Positions 18,978-28,878 of a DNA stretch of 64,000 bases are shown here, one piece after another; within the stretch, counting starts at the first letter, position 1, and each line of letters opens with the position of its first letter. The stretch comes from Paenibacillus sp. FSL K6-1330 (GTDB lineage: Bacteria; Bacillota; Bacilli; Paenibacillales; Paenibacillaceae), in contig NZ_CP150269.1 of NCBI RefSeq assembly GCF_037976825.1, forward strand, positions 6,151,501 through 6,215,500, given 5' to 3'. The notes under the pieces are model-generated. The model was given only the letters and a program-made list of their open reading frames with translations. It made no database searches and was not told the DNA's origin. Both the position numbers and the translations under genes were made by a program.

Positions 18978-19940
18978 TTACCAAAGCGAAGTCTGGTTTG
19001 CCTTTTTGCTCAAGTAATTGGCCCCGTATACCAGAATGAAACCAATTACAGCCTGGAATAGGCCAACCGCTGTGGCATAGCTGTAGTTATTGTCGATGAG
19101 TCCTTTTCTGTACACGTAAGTATTCAGGACATCCGCGGTGTCATAAATCGTTGGATTGTACAACAGCAGGATTTTGCCGAAATCGGCCGTTAAAATCGTG
19201 CCCAGGTTTAACAGCAGCATAATAATAATGGTCGGGACCAGACTTGGGAATGTAATGTAACGGAGCTGGCTCCACCGGCCCGCCCCATCGATCTTGGCTG
19301 CTTCATAGAGATCGGGACTAATGCCCGAAAGAGCGGCGATATAAATAATGGCGGAAAACCCAGCTCCCTGCCAAATTCCCAGCAGCACATAAATCGTTCT
19401 GAAGTAATCCGGATCTTGAAAGAAGAAAATACTCTCAATCCCAAATTTATTTAAAAGGATATTGACGATACCCGTACTCGGCGAAAGGAAGGTAAGAGCC
19501 ATCCCGCATACAACAACCGTAGAAATAAAATACGGTAAATAACTAATCGTCTGTGCAATTTTTTTGAACAGGAGATTCCGTATTTCATTGAAGCAAAGAG
19601 CTAAAATAATCGGCACAGGGAATCCGAAAATCAAGCTGTAAATATTAAGGAGCAGCGTGTTTTTGATCAGTCTAAAAAAATGGGGGTCATCCAAAAATTG
19701 TTGGAAATATTTAAACCCGACCCAGCTGCTTCCGGATATCCCTTTGACCACGTTGTACTTCTGAAATGCCATTAACAAGCCATGCATCGGCCAATAGGCA
19801 AATATGAAATACCATATAAAAACAGGTAGAAACATAATGTAAAGCCATTTGTTGTATACAAGCTCCTTAGCCATTAACTGAAGTTTGGAGCCCTTCTTCT
19901 TTTTCATATCGATCTGAATTATTGGTTCTAAACCAGCCAT
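18978..19940 (-). CDS. Sugar ABC transporter permease (LplB/YtcO type)
   Basis: 320 residues from the ATG at 19940, seven bases after AAAGGAG; an earlier in-frame ATG at 20000 has no ribosome binding site. Six membrane segments; EAA loop LYEAAKIDGAGRWSQLRYIT near residue 220. First gene of the importer operon, with a cre-like site about 145 bp upstream. Confidence 0.93.
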   Translation of the reverse strand: MAGLEPIIQIDMKKKKGSKLQLMAKELVYNKWLYIMFLPVFIWYFIFAYWPMHGLLMAFQKYNVVKGISGSSWVGFKYFQQFLDDPHFFRLIKNTLLLNIYSLIFGFPVPIILALCFNEIRNLLFKKIAQTISYLPYFISTVVVCGMALTFLSPSTGIVNILLNKFGIESIFFFQDPDYFRTIYVLLGIWQGAGFSAIIYIAALSGISPDLYEAAKIDGAGRWSQLRYITFPSLVPTIIIMLLLNLGTILTADFGKILLLYNPTIYDTADVLNTYVYRKGLIDNNYSYATAVGLFQAVIGFILVYGANYLSKKANQTSLW

Positions 19941-20083
19941 GTTTAAACTCCTTTCAACGCACTCATTCTTTGCTGCCAAACGCCCCTTTGTTGGATCCAT
20001 CCATGTATCCCAACTCCATGAATCGCCTATTAAACAACCCCTTCCACGAGTTTTATATCACTTCCTGATTTGAAATCGCATTC

Positions 20084-20097
20084 ATTAAGCGCTTTCA
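20084..20097 (-). promoter_or_regulatory. cre-like site (CcpA) upstream of the sugar importer
   Basis: Minus strand TGAAAGCGCTTAAT matches the consensus TGWAARCGYTWNCW at 13 of 14 positions. It lies in the leader/promoter region of the permease operon, which fits carbon catabolite control. The surrounding 19941-20413 gap is otherwise A/T-rich without a gene. Confidence 0.55.
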
Positions 20098-20314
20098 AAT
20101 CCATCGATAAAATGATATTTCAACCCCATGTATCAGCCATTTTTCATCAAGCTTTTATCACATTATAACTGATTCAATTAATTTGTACAGTGTCTTTATT
20201 AATTATTTATTAAAAAATAATTCGACTAAAAGCTACTCCTTTAATAGATTGGGGTTGTTCATCTATCAATGAAGAATGATGCAAGAATTTTTGCTAGAAT
20301 GTGAATGTTATATA

Positions 20315-20345
20315 AAAAAAGCTCCCTCTCGGGAGCCTTTTCATA
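20315..20345 (-). terminator. Terminator
   Basis: GCTCCC-TCTC-GGGAGC with seven A before and TTTTC after; on the minus strand it ends in T7, just past the histidine-kinase remnant. Confidence 0.85.
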
Positions 20346-20413
20346 CTCGCAATGACATTCTAATTTTCATTAATTCAGAAACCATGTGTTGTTCCTATGC
20401 AACTTTTACTAAT

Positions 20414-20767
20414 TTAAATATCATGGTTGTTCACTACTCCAGACTCCTTACGGTTAGCCAAACTGCCTTCGGAAGGTAAAGTAAGCGTAAATTTAAATAT
20501 GTTATTTATATGATTGAGAGTTAAGGTTCCTCCGTGCAATTCAATAATGTTTCTTGCAATAGAAAGACCAAGACCGGCTCCTGTTTGAATGCCTTCGCTA
20601 CTACGTGAATGATCGACTTTATAAAAACGTTCGAAGAGTTTATTCTCTTGTTCTTGCGTAAGGGGGTTCCCTTTATTTTCAACCTCAATTATAATTTGCT
20701 GATGATCCGATTTCATTAAAACACGAACGGTTCCTGGCTTTAGATTGGCTATGGATTTCGCCGGCAT
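20414..20767 (-). pseudogene. Truncated sensor histidine kinase (HATPase C-terminal part)
   Basis: 117 codons matching only the end of a HATPase_c domain: NKGNPLTQEQENKLFERFYK (F box region) and GAGLGLSIARNIIELHGG (G2 box). The N box, dimerisation domain, membrane sensor and any response regulator are absent, and a stop codon lies directly upstream in the frame. It is a remnant of a two-component kinase. Confidence 0.75.
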
Positions 20768-20856
20768 TATTTACCTTCAGAATACGAATATAAATCACAT
20801 AATGAGAATTATTGGTCTTCTTGTAAAATAACGATCTTGATGTATTCTGAAATTAG

Positions 20857-20897
20857 TAAGAAATAGACCCTGCCAGCATTAGCCAGTAGGGTCTTTG
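20857..20897 (+). terminator. Hairpin of the CATCGGTAAG-related family
   Basis: AGACCCTGCCAGC-ATTA-GCCAGTAGGGTCT with AGTAAGAAAT before and TTTG after, on the plus strand. Strongly similar to the nucB leader hairpin. No plus-strand gene ends here. Confidence 0.5.
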
Positions 20898-20911
20898 TCA
20901 TGCAGGGAATA

Positions 20912-21022
20912 TTATACAAAGGCACTAGTAATGATTACCAACAATATAAAGAGAACAAGAATCGCCGCGACTGAGTTTTTACCGCCGTATCCTCCAACAC
21001 TTTCGTAACCAACTTCACCCAT
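20912..21022 (-). CDS. YjcZ-family sporulation protein (36 aa)
   Basis: A 36-codon gene, ATG seven bases after AAGGAGG. The glycine/tyrosine-rich start MGEVGYESVGGYGG and a single C-terminal transmembrane segment (VAAILVLFILLVIITSAFV) are the hallmark of the tiny YjcZ sporulation proteins of Bacillales. Role within the spore is not known. A family-type hairpin lies upstream at 21105-21145. Confidence 0.85.
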   Translation of the reverse strand: MGEVGYESVGGYGGKNSVAAILVLFILLVIITSAFV

Positions 21023-21104
21023 GAGGTCTCCTCCTTTTCTACGATCTCAATACAAAGTATTCAAAATCTCATACAATGCCAGGGCCAATATGCTTTAACA
21101 AAAA

Positions 21105-21145
21105 AGAACCTCACCAGCCTAAGCCAGTGAGGTCTGGTCTCTTAC
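21105..21145 (-). promoter_or_regulatory. CATCGGTAAG-plus-hairpin element in the yjcZ leader
   Basis: Minus strand CATCGGTAAGAG (21136-21147), then CCTCAC-TGGCTTAGGCTG-GTGAGG with outer AGA/TCT pairs and six T residues. A plausible promoter TTGTCT-17-TATAGA lies just upstream on the minus strand, so the element is transcribed ahead of yjcZ. Confidence 0.5.
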
Positions 21146-21273
21146 CGATGATATCGGAGTATTATCTATAATGCGAAGTATTTTTTCAGACAACATCTAC
21201 TTCTGTTCAAATGATTTATAGTAAATTCTACCCACCTTTGATATACTGACATTATTACTTTCGTCATGGGTGC

Positions 21274-21504
21274 GTGATTAATCAAATGTGGGATAAAGAA
21301 CTGAAAATGGCCATACAAAAGAAGCAAAATGTGACGATATACCTTATTGATGGCGCAGTACTCCAAGGCATACCTGATGCTTGTACAGATCGCTTAGAGA
21401 TGCGGAGTGCTTATGGGCCAGTCTGGGTACCATTAGAGGAAATAAAGCATGTGAATCGATTGATACGACTAGACGCAAAAAAGAACCTACTGGCATATAG
21501 CTAG
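21274..21504 (+). CDS. Small Sm-like-fold protein, hypothetical (76 aa)
   Basis: A 76-codon frame from GTG at 21274; the ribosome binding site is poor, and an ATG at 21286 is an alternative. The core NVTIYLIDGAVLQGIPDACT followed by a VWVPLEEIKHVNRL strand resembles small SH3/Sm-like barrels such as Hfq or DUF2642-type proteins. The stop codon lies in the loop of the terminator at 21477-21516, which supports a real transcript end. Function unknown. Confidence 0.6.
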   Translation: MINQMWDKELKMAIQKKQNVTIYLIDGAVLQGIPDACTDRLEMRSAYGPVWVPLEEIKHVNRLIRLDAKKNLLAYS

Positions 21505-21516
21505 TAGGTTCTTTTT
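21477..21516 (+). terminator. Terminator overlapping the end of the small gene
   Basis: AAAAAAGAACCTACT / AGTAGGTTCTTTTT stem with an 11-nt loop that contains the TAG stop of the preceding gene; also usable on the minus strand for nucB upstream sequence. Confidence 0.85.
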
Positions 21517-21517
21517 G

Positions 21518-21958
21518 CTATCTAAAAATGAAATGTACTTGGGTACCGTCCGGGTATCCCTCCAAATAGTTACCTATCCAGCTTCCCGCTCCTCGATTGT
21601 CAGATGGATCTATGTATTCGACACTTGCACCGTCCCCGCCTTCGGCACACATGGCCATCGGCCACTCATCCCGATCATATCCTTTTTTTGTAGGGATTCC
21701 TTTTAGCGAAGAACTTCTGTTATCATCTGCACCAGTTCGATCAATGGTACAAACTTCGGAATGGCCGGATTCAATGGCCTTTTGTATGTGATCCGCTGTC
21801 TCAGGATATCTATCCGCTGGAAACTCCAATTCGACAACGGTACCCGATGGTGGTGGGTTTATATCGATGTCATCTAGCTCCGGAAAATAATTAAGGACCA
21901 ACCAAACCACTAACAAGGATAAGACCGCTGTTCCAAACTTCAAGAATAACTTTTTCAT
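21518..21958 (-). CDS. nucB: NucA/NucB-type extracellular DNase
   Basis: 146 residues from the ATG at 21958, eight bases after GAGGGGAG. A hydrophobic segment at 8-24 acts as signal or anchor. The rest matches the NucA/NucB domain: [13 protein letters not shown] (70-82), [11 protein letters not shown] (94-104, holding the catalytic acidic residues) and [11 protein letters not shown] (119-129). In B. subtilis NucB is a sporulation-time DNase that releases DNA from the mother cell. Here the gene has a long leader containing an intrinsic-terminator-like hairpin (21987-22020). Confidence 0.9.
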   Translation of the reverse strand: MKKLFLKFGTAVLSLLVVWLVLNYFPELDDIDINPPPSGTVVELEFPADRYPETADHIQKAIESGHSEVCTIDRTGADDNRSSSLKGIPTKKGYDRDEWPMAMCAEGGDGASVEYIDPSDNRGAGSWIGNYLEGYPDGTQVHFIFR

Positions 21959-21986
21959 GCGAATTACTCCCCTCAATACAAACAAA

Positions 21987-22020
21987 AAAATCCCTGCTGG
22001 CCTGGGCTGGCAGGGATTTT
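21987..22020 (-). promoter_or_regulatory. Attenuator-like hairpin in the nucB leader
   Basis: Minus strand CATCGGTAAG, then AAAATCCCTGC-CAGCCCAGGCCA-GCAGGGATTTT and further T residues, 13 nt before the nucB ribosome binding site. A promoter (22050-22079) lies upstream, so the transcript should carry it. Confidence 0.6.
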
Positions 22021-22049
22021 CTTACCGATGCCTTCAGTTTACTTTTTTA

Positions 22050-22079
22050 AGTATAATCAAGTTGGCATATATTTGTAAA
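22050..22079 (-). promoter_or_regulatory. Sigma-A-type promoter for nucB
   Basis: Minus strand TTTACA (22079-22074), 18-nt spacer, TATACT (22055-22050). It lies after the groEL terminator and before the leader hairpin. Confidence 0.6.
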
Positions 22080-22127
22080 TCACTTCTCTGTAATGGTCGC
22101 TGTCATACATTTGTGACCTTATACAAG

Positions 22128-22153
22128 AAAAGAGACCCCGAGAGGTCTCTTTT
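22128..22153 (-). terminator. Terminator of the groESL operon
   Basis: AAAAGAGACC-CCGAGA-GGTCTCTTTT, 33 nt past the groEL stop codon. Confidence 0.88.
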
Positions 22154-22185
22154 TCATTGATATGACAGGCTTTAAGGGCCTTTTG

Positions 22186-23838
<1,653 letters not shown>

Positions 23839-23876
23839 TTATGAAATCGTGAAACAAAGATATATTCAGGCGCTCA

Positions 23877-24158
23877 TTAGCCTAAGATCGCGTGGATGTC
23901 GCTTTCTTTCATAATCAAATATTCTTTACCTTCGTATTTGATTTCTGTTCCAGCGTATTTGGAGAAAATGACGCGGTCGCCTTCTTTAACTTCCAAAGGT
24001 ACACGTGCGCCGTCTTTCAGGGAGCCACTGCCTACAGCAATAACTTTACCTTCTTGCGGCTTTTCTTTAGCAGAGTCAGGAAGTACAATCCCGAATGCCG
24101 TAGTTTCTTCTTGTTCGATCGGTTCTACCAATACGCGTTCACCTAAAGGTCTGATCAT
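23877..24158 (-). CDS. groES: Co-chaperonin GroES (Hsp10)
   Basis: 93 residues. Typical start [13 protein letters not shown], the mobile loop region [20 protein letters not shown], and the end [20 protein letters not shown]. It forms the heptameric lid of GroEL. First gene of the operon. Confidence 0.99.
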   Translation of the reverse strand: MIRPLGERVLVEPIEQEETTAFGIVLPDSAKEKPQEGKVIAVGSGSLKDGARVPLEVKEGDRVIFSKYAGTEIKYEGKEYLIMKESDIHAILG

Positions 24159-24212
24159 GAAAAAATAGCCTCCTTTAAATATGTTGTGATGCTTTTTTCA
24201 AAGCTTTATGTA

Positions 24213-24239
24213 TTAGCACTCGACAACCCTCAGTGCTAA
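24213..24239 (-). promoter_or_regulatory. CIRCE operator (HrcA)
   Basis: TTAGCACTC-N9-CAGTGCTAA, matching the CIRCE inverted repeat with one mismatch in the second arm. It lies between the groESL promoter and the groES start, so HrcA repression is expected. Confidence 0.93.
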
Positions 24240-24250
24240 CAACCAATTTT

Positions 24251-24279
24251 ATGATACTCAAGTTGTCTTAAAATTTCAA
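24251..24279 (-). promoter_or_regulatory. Sigma-A promoter of groESL
   Basis: Minus strand TTGAAA, 17-nt spacer, TATCAT, ending 12 bp before the CIRCE operator. Confidence 0.8.
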
Positions 24280-24435
24280 GTCCTTTGCATGATTTTTTGA
24301 TCATTTTTTTGCAATTGGGACTCTGATCGGGGTTGTCCCTAACCCCCTTCTCCATTGTATCCATGACATGCCAAAATATGCCTGAGTCTTAAGGAACACT
24401 GTACGGCTTGAATGCCTAATGTCGCTGCCCTTTCG

Positions 24436-25254
24436 TCAAACCGTGAATGACTGTGGTTCTCCAGTTCCCCATGCTTCAACCAGCGCGTTCCGAAACAAAG
24501 TATCCAGCCTTTGATCCAGATCCGTATCTTGGTGCTTCTTATCCTTGGCTAGCTGTTCATATTCGTTCAATTTCTCTTTTATAAATGCATTGATGACGGG
24601 AAGCTTCGGTTCAACATCCATCTCTTCACCCGAACGTTTGCGGAGAAGCAATTGATCAATCTCCTGTTTCAGAGCACTTCCCTGATCTAATAGGCGACCC
24701 GTAAGCAGCTCGAGCTCCATCGGAGGCATTTCGTTGTAGGATTGAATCCAGTCGCATGCCAGGATCGGACGCAGGACATAGAAATACTTTTTGATCTTTA
24801 CGTCTCCCCCTTGCAAATACATCCGGTAATTGCCTTTGGCCATGTTCAGGTAGTGGTGCATGCAAGATTTGGGCGAGAACGCAAGTGGAGATATGCTGCG
24901 GATTTGCTGGGCGATGCCAAGCGTCTCCTTATACTTGATGGGGGACTCCAACCACTCGAGCAGGGGCGGATTCGACTTGCGAAAAAGCCCCAGTGCTTTT
25001 TTCAAATCCCAACCGCTCATATCCAGCCTGTCGCTGATCGGCCGCTCAATCACATCTCGCTTGTCGAAGATGGACAAATACCACTCCACGGGTCTGATAT
25101 AGATAAACCTTACGTCATAATCGCTGTCTGTCGACGGGAAGCCCCAGGCCCTGCTGCCTGATTCGCACGCATACAGGATAAGAACCCCTTCCTCCCTCTC
25201 AATTCGCTCAAGCTCTTGCTGTATCGTCAATTTCATTTCTTCCGTTATCTTCAT
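24436..25254 (-). CDS. Predicted nucleotidyltransferase (RlaP/YcgL type)
   Basis: 272 residues from the ATG at 25254, nine bases after AAGGAGAG; an upstream in-frame TTG at 25314 has a weaker site. The motif ESGSRAWGFPSTDSDYDVRF (about 31-50) is the GS...DxD nucleotidyltransferase signature, and the rest matches the COG3541/PF10127 group, some of whose members are linked to RNA repair. There is no repair partner gene here; the substrate is unknown. It sits between groES and tatC on the same strand as both. Confidence 0.85.
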   Translation of the reverse strand: MKITEEMKLTIQQELERIEREEGVLILYACESGSRAWGFPSTDSDYDVRFIYIRPVEWYLSIFDKRDVIERPISDRLDMSGWDLKKALGLFRKSNPPLLEWLESPIKYKETLGIAQQIRSISPLAFSPKSCMHHYLNMAKGNYRMYLQGGDVKIKKYFYVLRPILACDWIQSYNEMPPMELELLTGRLLDQGSALKQEIDQLLLRKRSGEEMDVEPKLPVINAFIKEKLNEYEQLAKDKKHQDTDLDQRLDTLFRNALVEAWGTGEPQSFTV

Positions 25255-25460
25255 ATCCGGAATCTCTCCTTCTGTATTGGCCGTGTGATGCCCAATATCC
25301 TTATTGTCTTCCAAGCGTTCCTATTTCAACAGAGCGAAAGTAAGGCGCTAGCGAGATATGCTCAAGATGAAAGTTAGGACGTTATGAAATGATTCCCATG
25401 CGACCGGGAGCTAATGCACTTATGAAATTGATTCCTAACCATTCGATTCTTGAACAAAAA

Positions 25461-25508
25461 AACAACCCGCAAACCATACTCCCGTGGAGTGAGGTTATGC
25501 GGGTTGTT
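25461..25508 (-). terminator. Terminator after tatC
   Basis: AACAACCCGCA / TGCGGGTTGTT, 11-bp perfect arms; minus-strand exit through TTTTTTTG. Confidence 0.85.
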
Positions 25509-25553
25509 CTTATTCTCATGCGATCCTATGTTGCAAAAGAATTGTCATCATTA

Positions 25554-26327
25554 TTAATCCTCTTCATCTACCTGTAAGTACCGCTTGTCCTGTTCCATGT
25601 CTGCCTCTAATTGCTTGCGATAGACCACGGAGGACAGAAACACACTGAATTCGTACAGAAGCAGCAGCGGAATCGTAACCAGGATATCCGATATGAAGTC
25701 GGGCGGCGTAATGAAAGCCGCAATGAATACAAGCACGAAATAAGCCACTTTGCGCATTTTTCGAAGCCGCAGCGGATTCAGAATGCGAATTCTTGTTAAG
25801 AACATCACCACAAGCGGCAGCTCAAACAGCAAGGCCAGCGGCAATACAAGATTAAACATGAAATTTAAGTAATTGGTAATTCCGTAGGTTTCCTCGAGCC
25901 CCATGCTCTGGGTAATCGTTGTAGTAAACGACAACGTCATCGGAAACACGACGTAATATCCGAACGTTATCCCCACGATGAACAGAAGAAACGCATACGG
26001 TACGTAACGAATGGCCGCTTTCTGCTCTTCTTTGCGAAGTCCCGGTTTGACAAACGCCCACAGCTGATAGAAGATCAGCGGAACAGAAATGACGAGCGAG
26101 AAAATGGCAGCGATTTTCATGTAGATTCCGATGCCATCCCAGAAGGAGAAGGCGTGGAGTTCAAAGTTCTTAGCTTCTTCGGCTGCCGTCAAATAATGAT
26201 AGATCGGCTCCGCAACAAAAAGCCCACCGATCAGCCCCGCTACGAATACCACGAGCACGACGATAATTCGTTTGCGAAGCTCGCCCAGATGCTCTACAAG
26301 CGCCATATCTTTCACTTGCTCCGACAT
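25554..26327 (-). CDS. tatC: Twin-arginine translocase subunit TatC
   Basis: 257 residues from the ATG at 26327. Six transmembrane segments and the conserved N-terminal LVEHLGELRKRII, FxKPGLRKEEQ and the acidic PFELPLVVM-type region (LLFELPLVVMFLTRI). It is the receptor that binds twin-arginine signal peptides and, with TatA, exports folded proteins. Second gene of a tatA-tatC pair; an intercistronic hairpin lies at 26364-26388. Confidence 0.97.
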   Translation of the reverse strand: MSEQVKDMALVEHLGELRKRIIVVLVVFVAGLIGGLFVAEPIYHYLTAAEEAKNFELHAFSFWDGIGIYMKIAAIFSLVISVPLIFYQLWAFVKPGLRKEEQKAAIRYVPYAFLLFIVGITFGYYVVFPMTLSFTTTITQSMGLEETYGITNYLNFMFNLVLPLALLFELPLVVMFLTRIRILNPLRLRKMRKVAYFVLVFIAAFITPPDFISDILVTIPLLLLYEFSVFLSSVVYRKQLEADMEQDKRYLQVDEED

Positions 26328-26363
26328 GTTAAACACCACCCTATATGTGACCCTGACAAAACA

Positions 26364-26388
26364 AAGTCCCTCCCGAAGGAAGGGACTT
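26364..26388 (-). terminator. Hairpin between tatA and tatC (possible partial terminator)
   Basis: AAGTCCCT / AGGGACTT with an extra CC/GG pair around a bulge; on the minus strand it is followed by TTGTTTTG. It lies in the 72-bp gap between tatA and tatC and may reduce tatC transcription relative to tatA. Confidence 0.6.
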
Positions 26389-26399
26389 CAAACCTTGCA

Positions 26400-26636
26400 T
26401 TATTCCGGAAGACGCTTATCCTCAACCTTGGTTGGCTCAGCGGCAACGGCTTGCTGGGGAGCCTCTTCTTTCTTCTTCGCCGGTGCATCGTCAGCAATAA
26501 TCTCGCGCGCACCATCCTTAAACTCACGGAATGTTCTTCCGACCGCACGTCCCAGTTCAGGAAGCTTGTTTGGTCCGAACAAGAGTAGCGCCAAAATGAC
26601 GAGCAAAATAATACCCGGCACTCCAATTGTACTCAT
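26400..26636 (-). CDS. tatA: Twin-arginine translocase subunit TatA
   Basis: 78 residues. Single N-terminal membrane helix (GVPGIILLVILALLLFGP), the FGPNKLPELGR hinge and an amphipathic helix (AVGRTFREFKDG), then a charged tail with an Ala/Lys/Glu-rich stretch. TatA oligomers form the pore of the folded-protein exporter. Upstream of tatC, on the same strand. Confidence 0.97.
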   Translation of the reverse strand: MSTIGVPGIILLVILALLLFGPNKLPELGRAVGRTFREFKDGAREIIADDAPAKKKEEAPQQAVAAEPTKVEDKRLPE

Positions 26637-26853
26637 ATCTATTCTCCTCCTTGTCCTGCTTAATGCCTTTAAAGGACCTCAGGATGATCTAAATCCGTCA
26701 CGCCTTGCACTACAACAGGTGTTAACTAAAGACCATAATCCGACTACAGCAGTTGAAACAAGCTCATATACCGTCATCATACCATAATGTAAATCACATA
26801 TACAGTCTAGAATCGTGACAGATTATTTACATAATTATCTAATAGGGTGGCCT

Positions 26854-27345
26854 TTAGAGCTGCTCCCGATACTGGCCCGTTACCATTAGCAGTGCCTCCG
26901 GAAGCTGATCCATGACCGCCGCCAGATTCTCGTGCACGCCTTTGGGCGAGCCCGGCAGATTGACAATCAAGGTACGGCCGCGGACGCCGCATACGCCCCG
27001 GAACAGCATCGCGCTCCGATTCTTCTGCATGACGGTAGCACGCATCGCTTCTACGATGCCGGGCACTTCCCGTTCGATGACCCGCTTGGTTGCCTCCGGG
27101 GTAACATCGCGGACCGCCAGCTCCGTTCCGCCTGTCGTGAGCACGAGATCCACTTGATAATAATCCGTCAGTTCGATCAATGCCGCGATAATTTCATCCG
27201 GCTCGTCCGGTACGATCCGGTATTCAATAATTTCTCCGCTCAGCTCTTCCTCCACCAATTCCCGGATCACTTGAGCGCTCGTATCCTCGCGTTCCCCCCG
27301 CGAACCTTTATCGCTCGCCGTTAGGATCGCCGTTTTCCACACCAT
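26854..27345 (-). CDS. moaB: MogA/MoaB-family molybdenum cofactor protein
   Basis: 163 residues from the ATG at 27345 (AAGGGAG nine bases upstream; a GTG at 27378 is in frame). The fold and motifs TASDKGSRGEREDTS, DLVLTTGGTE and RDVTPEAT match MoaB/MogA proteins that adenylate or bind molybdopterin. The usual TTGGTG core here reads TTGGTE. Follows moaC by 49 bp on the same strand. Confidence 0.9.
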   Translation of the reverse strand: MVWKTAILTASDKGSRGEREDTSAQVIRELVEEELSGEIIEYRIVPDEPDEIIAALIELTDYYQVDLVLTTGGTELAVRDVTPEATKRVIEREVPGIVEAMRATVMQKNRSAMLFRGVCGVRGRTLIVNLPGSPKGVHENLAAVMDQLPEALLMVTGQYREQL

Positions 27346-27394
27346 CTGCCCTCTCTCCCTTCCACTCGTTCGAATCACCTGTCTCTATGCAATG

Positions 27395-27871
27395 CTATGT
27401 TGTTTCTTGTATGTAATCCCCGCTCTTCCCACCGGTTTTGCTTACCAGGTAGGTCGGGCCGATGACCATGTCTTTTTGCAAGGCTTTGCACATATCATAG
27501 ACCGTCAGCGCAGCCGCTGAAGCTGCTGTTAAAGCTTCCATTTCAACGCCGGTTTTGCCTGTGGTCTTCACGGTCGTTTCTATATATAACTCATCTCTAG
27601 CATTATCGCTGAACTCCACATTCACGCCGGTCAACGGCAGCGGATGACACATCGGAATCCAGTTTGACGTGTTCTTGGCCGCCATAATAGCCGCAACCTG
27701 TGCTACAGCAAGCACATCTCCCTTGCCAATCTTCCCCTCATGGATGCGAATCAGCGTATCTGGGTGCATACGAACCGTAGTCTTTGCTACCGCTGTCCGG
27801 GCCGTTACATCCTTATCGCTGACATCCACCATTCGTGCTCTGCCTTGGCCATTAAAATGACTCAATTCCAT
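27395..27871 (-). CDS. moaC: Cyclic pyranopterin monophosphate synthase MoaC
   Basis: 158 residues, normal length. [16 protein letters not shown] near the start, the active-site block [12 protein letters not shown] (about 72-83) and [22 protein letters not shown]. It makes cyclic pyranopterin monophosphate with MoaA, the first step of molybdenum cofactor synthesis. Three bases separate it from the preceding folate gene, so they are co-transcribed. Confidence 0.97.
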   Translation of the reverse strand: MELSHFNGQGRARMVDVSDKDVTARTAVAKTTVRMHPDTLIRIHEGKIGKGDVLAVAQVAAIMAAKNTSNWIPMCHPLPLTGVNVEFSDNARDELYIETTVKTTGKTGVEMEALTAASAAALTVYDMCKALQKDMVIGPTYLVSKTGGKSGDYIQETT

Positions 27872-27874
27872 CTC

Positions 27875-28525
27875 TTATCCCTCCGCTGCAGGTCTGGCCT
27901 TCACAGTATGTCCCCGTTCCGTAACCAAACCGTCCAATACCTTATCATGCTCTTCCATGGGAACATGCTCCAAGACCTGAACCTCGTAGCCGATTCCCAC
28001 CCACAAAGGCTCACCGATCTGACGAGAGGTGTCTTGTGCTCCTTGACTAAGCCTGTCCGACAGCCGGTCATAATAACCGCCTCCGTATCCAAGTCTTCCG
28101 CCCTTCCTGTCAAACGCAAGCCCAGGCACCCAGATGATATCAGGCCTATGATCCATCCATTTCTGTGATCGCTGCGGATCAGGCTCCAGAATACCATAAG
28201 CTCCGGGAATCAGCTCATTCCATCCCTGAAGTTTATACAATTCCAGCGAACGGTCTTGGGGCAAACTCCGGGGAACGATAACCTGAATCCCCTGCTTCCA
28301 TGCCCATTCAACCAGCGGCCGGGAATCCAGTTCGGAGCGAAAGGGGACATAAATCATCATGCTCTGAAGTCGGAGCCGCTTCATGACCTCCGAAGCAAAC
28401 TCGCAGGCTTGCTGTGATCGCTTCGCCCGCTCCTCCTCAGATAATTCATCCCTGCGTGATAGCATCAATTTGCGCAGGGCATCTTTTGCGGATACCCGCT
28501 TCAATTCTTCCTCAGGGTTCAACAC
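27875..28525 (-). CDS. 5-formyltetrahydrofolate cyclo-ligase
   Basis: 216 residues, GTG start eight bases after AGAGGA. Arg-rich start (KLMLSRRDELSEEERAKRSQ), substrate loop YVPFRSELDSRPLVEW, and the ATP-binding/catalytic C-terminus PGLAFDRKGGRLGYGGGYYDR. It converts 5-formyl-THF to 5,10-methenyl-THF using ATP. First of the group cyclo-ligase, moaC, moaB. Confidence 0.95.
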   Translation of the reverse strand: MLNPEEELKRVSAKDALRKLMLSRRDELSEEERAKRSQQACEFASEVMKRLRLQSMMIYVPFRSELDSRPLVEWAWKQGIQVIVPRSLPQDRSLELYKLQGWNELIPGAYGILEPDPQRSQKWMDHRPDIIWVPGLAFDRKGGRLGYGGGYYDRLSDRLSQGAQDTSRQIGEPLWVGIGYEVQVLEHVPMEEHDKVLDGLVTERGHTVKARPAAEG

Positions 28526-28767
28526 GTGATCTTTCCTCTCACGCTTATAATTAAGTTTAGTTTACCACTGTTCCTTCCTTTAGCCAAGAATGCAGGAAGT
28601 CGCCAATCATGGTCGATTGTTCGGTCATTTTCATGTACACTTAATTTAAGATATCAGAACGTATAGACTTCAAAGCATGACCATCCTGATATCAAAAGAA
28701 AAACAACTTCTAAACGAGATGTCTTATGAGAGTGTACGTCGGTAGACGTTTTTCTTAAGAGATAAGA

Positions 28768-28869
28768 ATGTATTTACATCAGAGGCATACCCTCCTTATC
28801 TCGCAAGAAAAAATTCCGCTATATGCGGTCTGTCTTCTGAGAATGTACGTCGGTAGACGTTTTTCTTAA
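28768..28869 (+). CDS. Possible leader peptide in repeat unit 1 (33 aa)
   Basis: Frame from ATG at 28768 reading through 33 codons to TAA, ending ...MYVGRRFS. Because 111 is divisible by three, every unit has the same frame. The ribosome binding site (AAGAGAT) is weak. Shorter start points at the in-unit ATG of the MRVYVGRRFS segment are also possible (28726-28758 in the first unit). Low certainty; supported mainly by its repetition. Confidence 0.35.
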   Translation: MYLHQRHTLLISQEKIPLYAVCLLRMYVGRRFS

Positions 28870-28878
28870 GAGATATGA

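Noticed and set aside
25389..25577. 62-codon plus-strand frame
   Set aside because: It crosses the tatC terminator and has no ribosome binding site.
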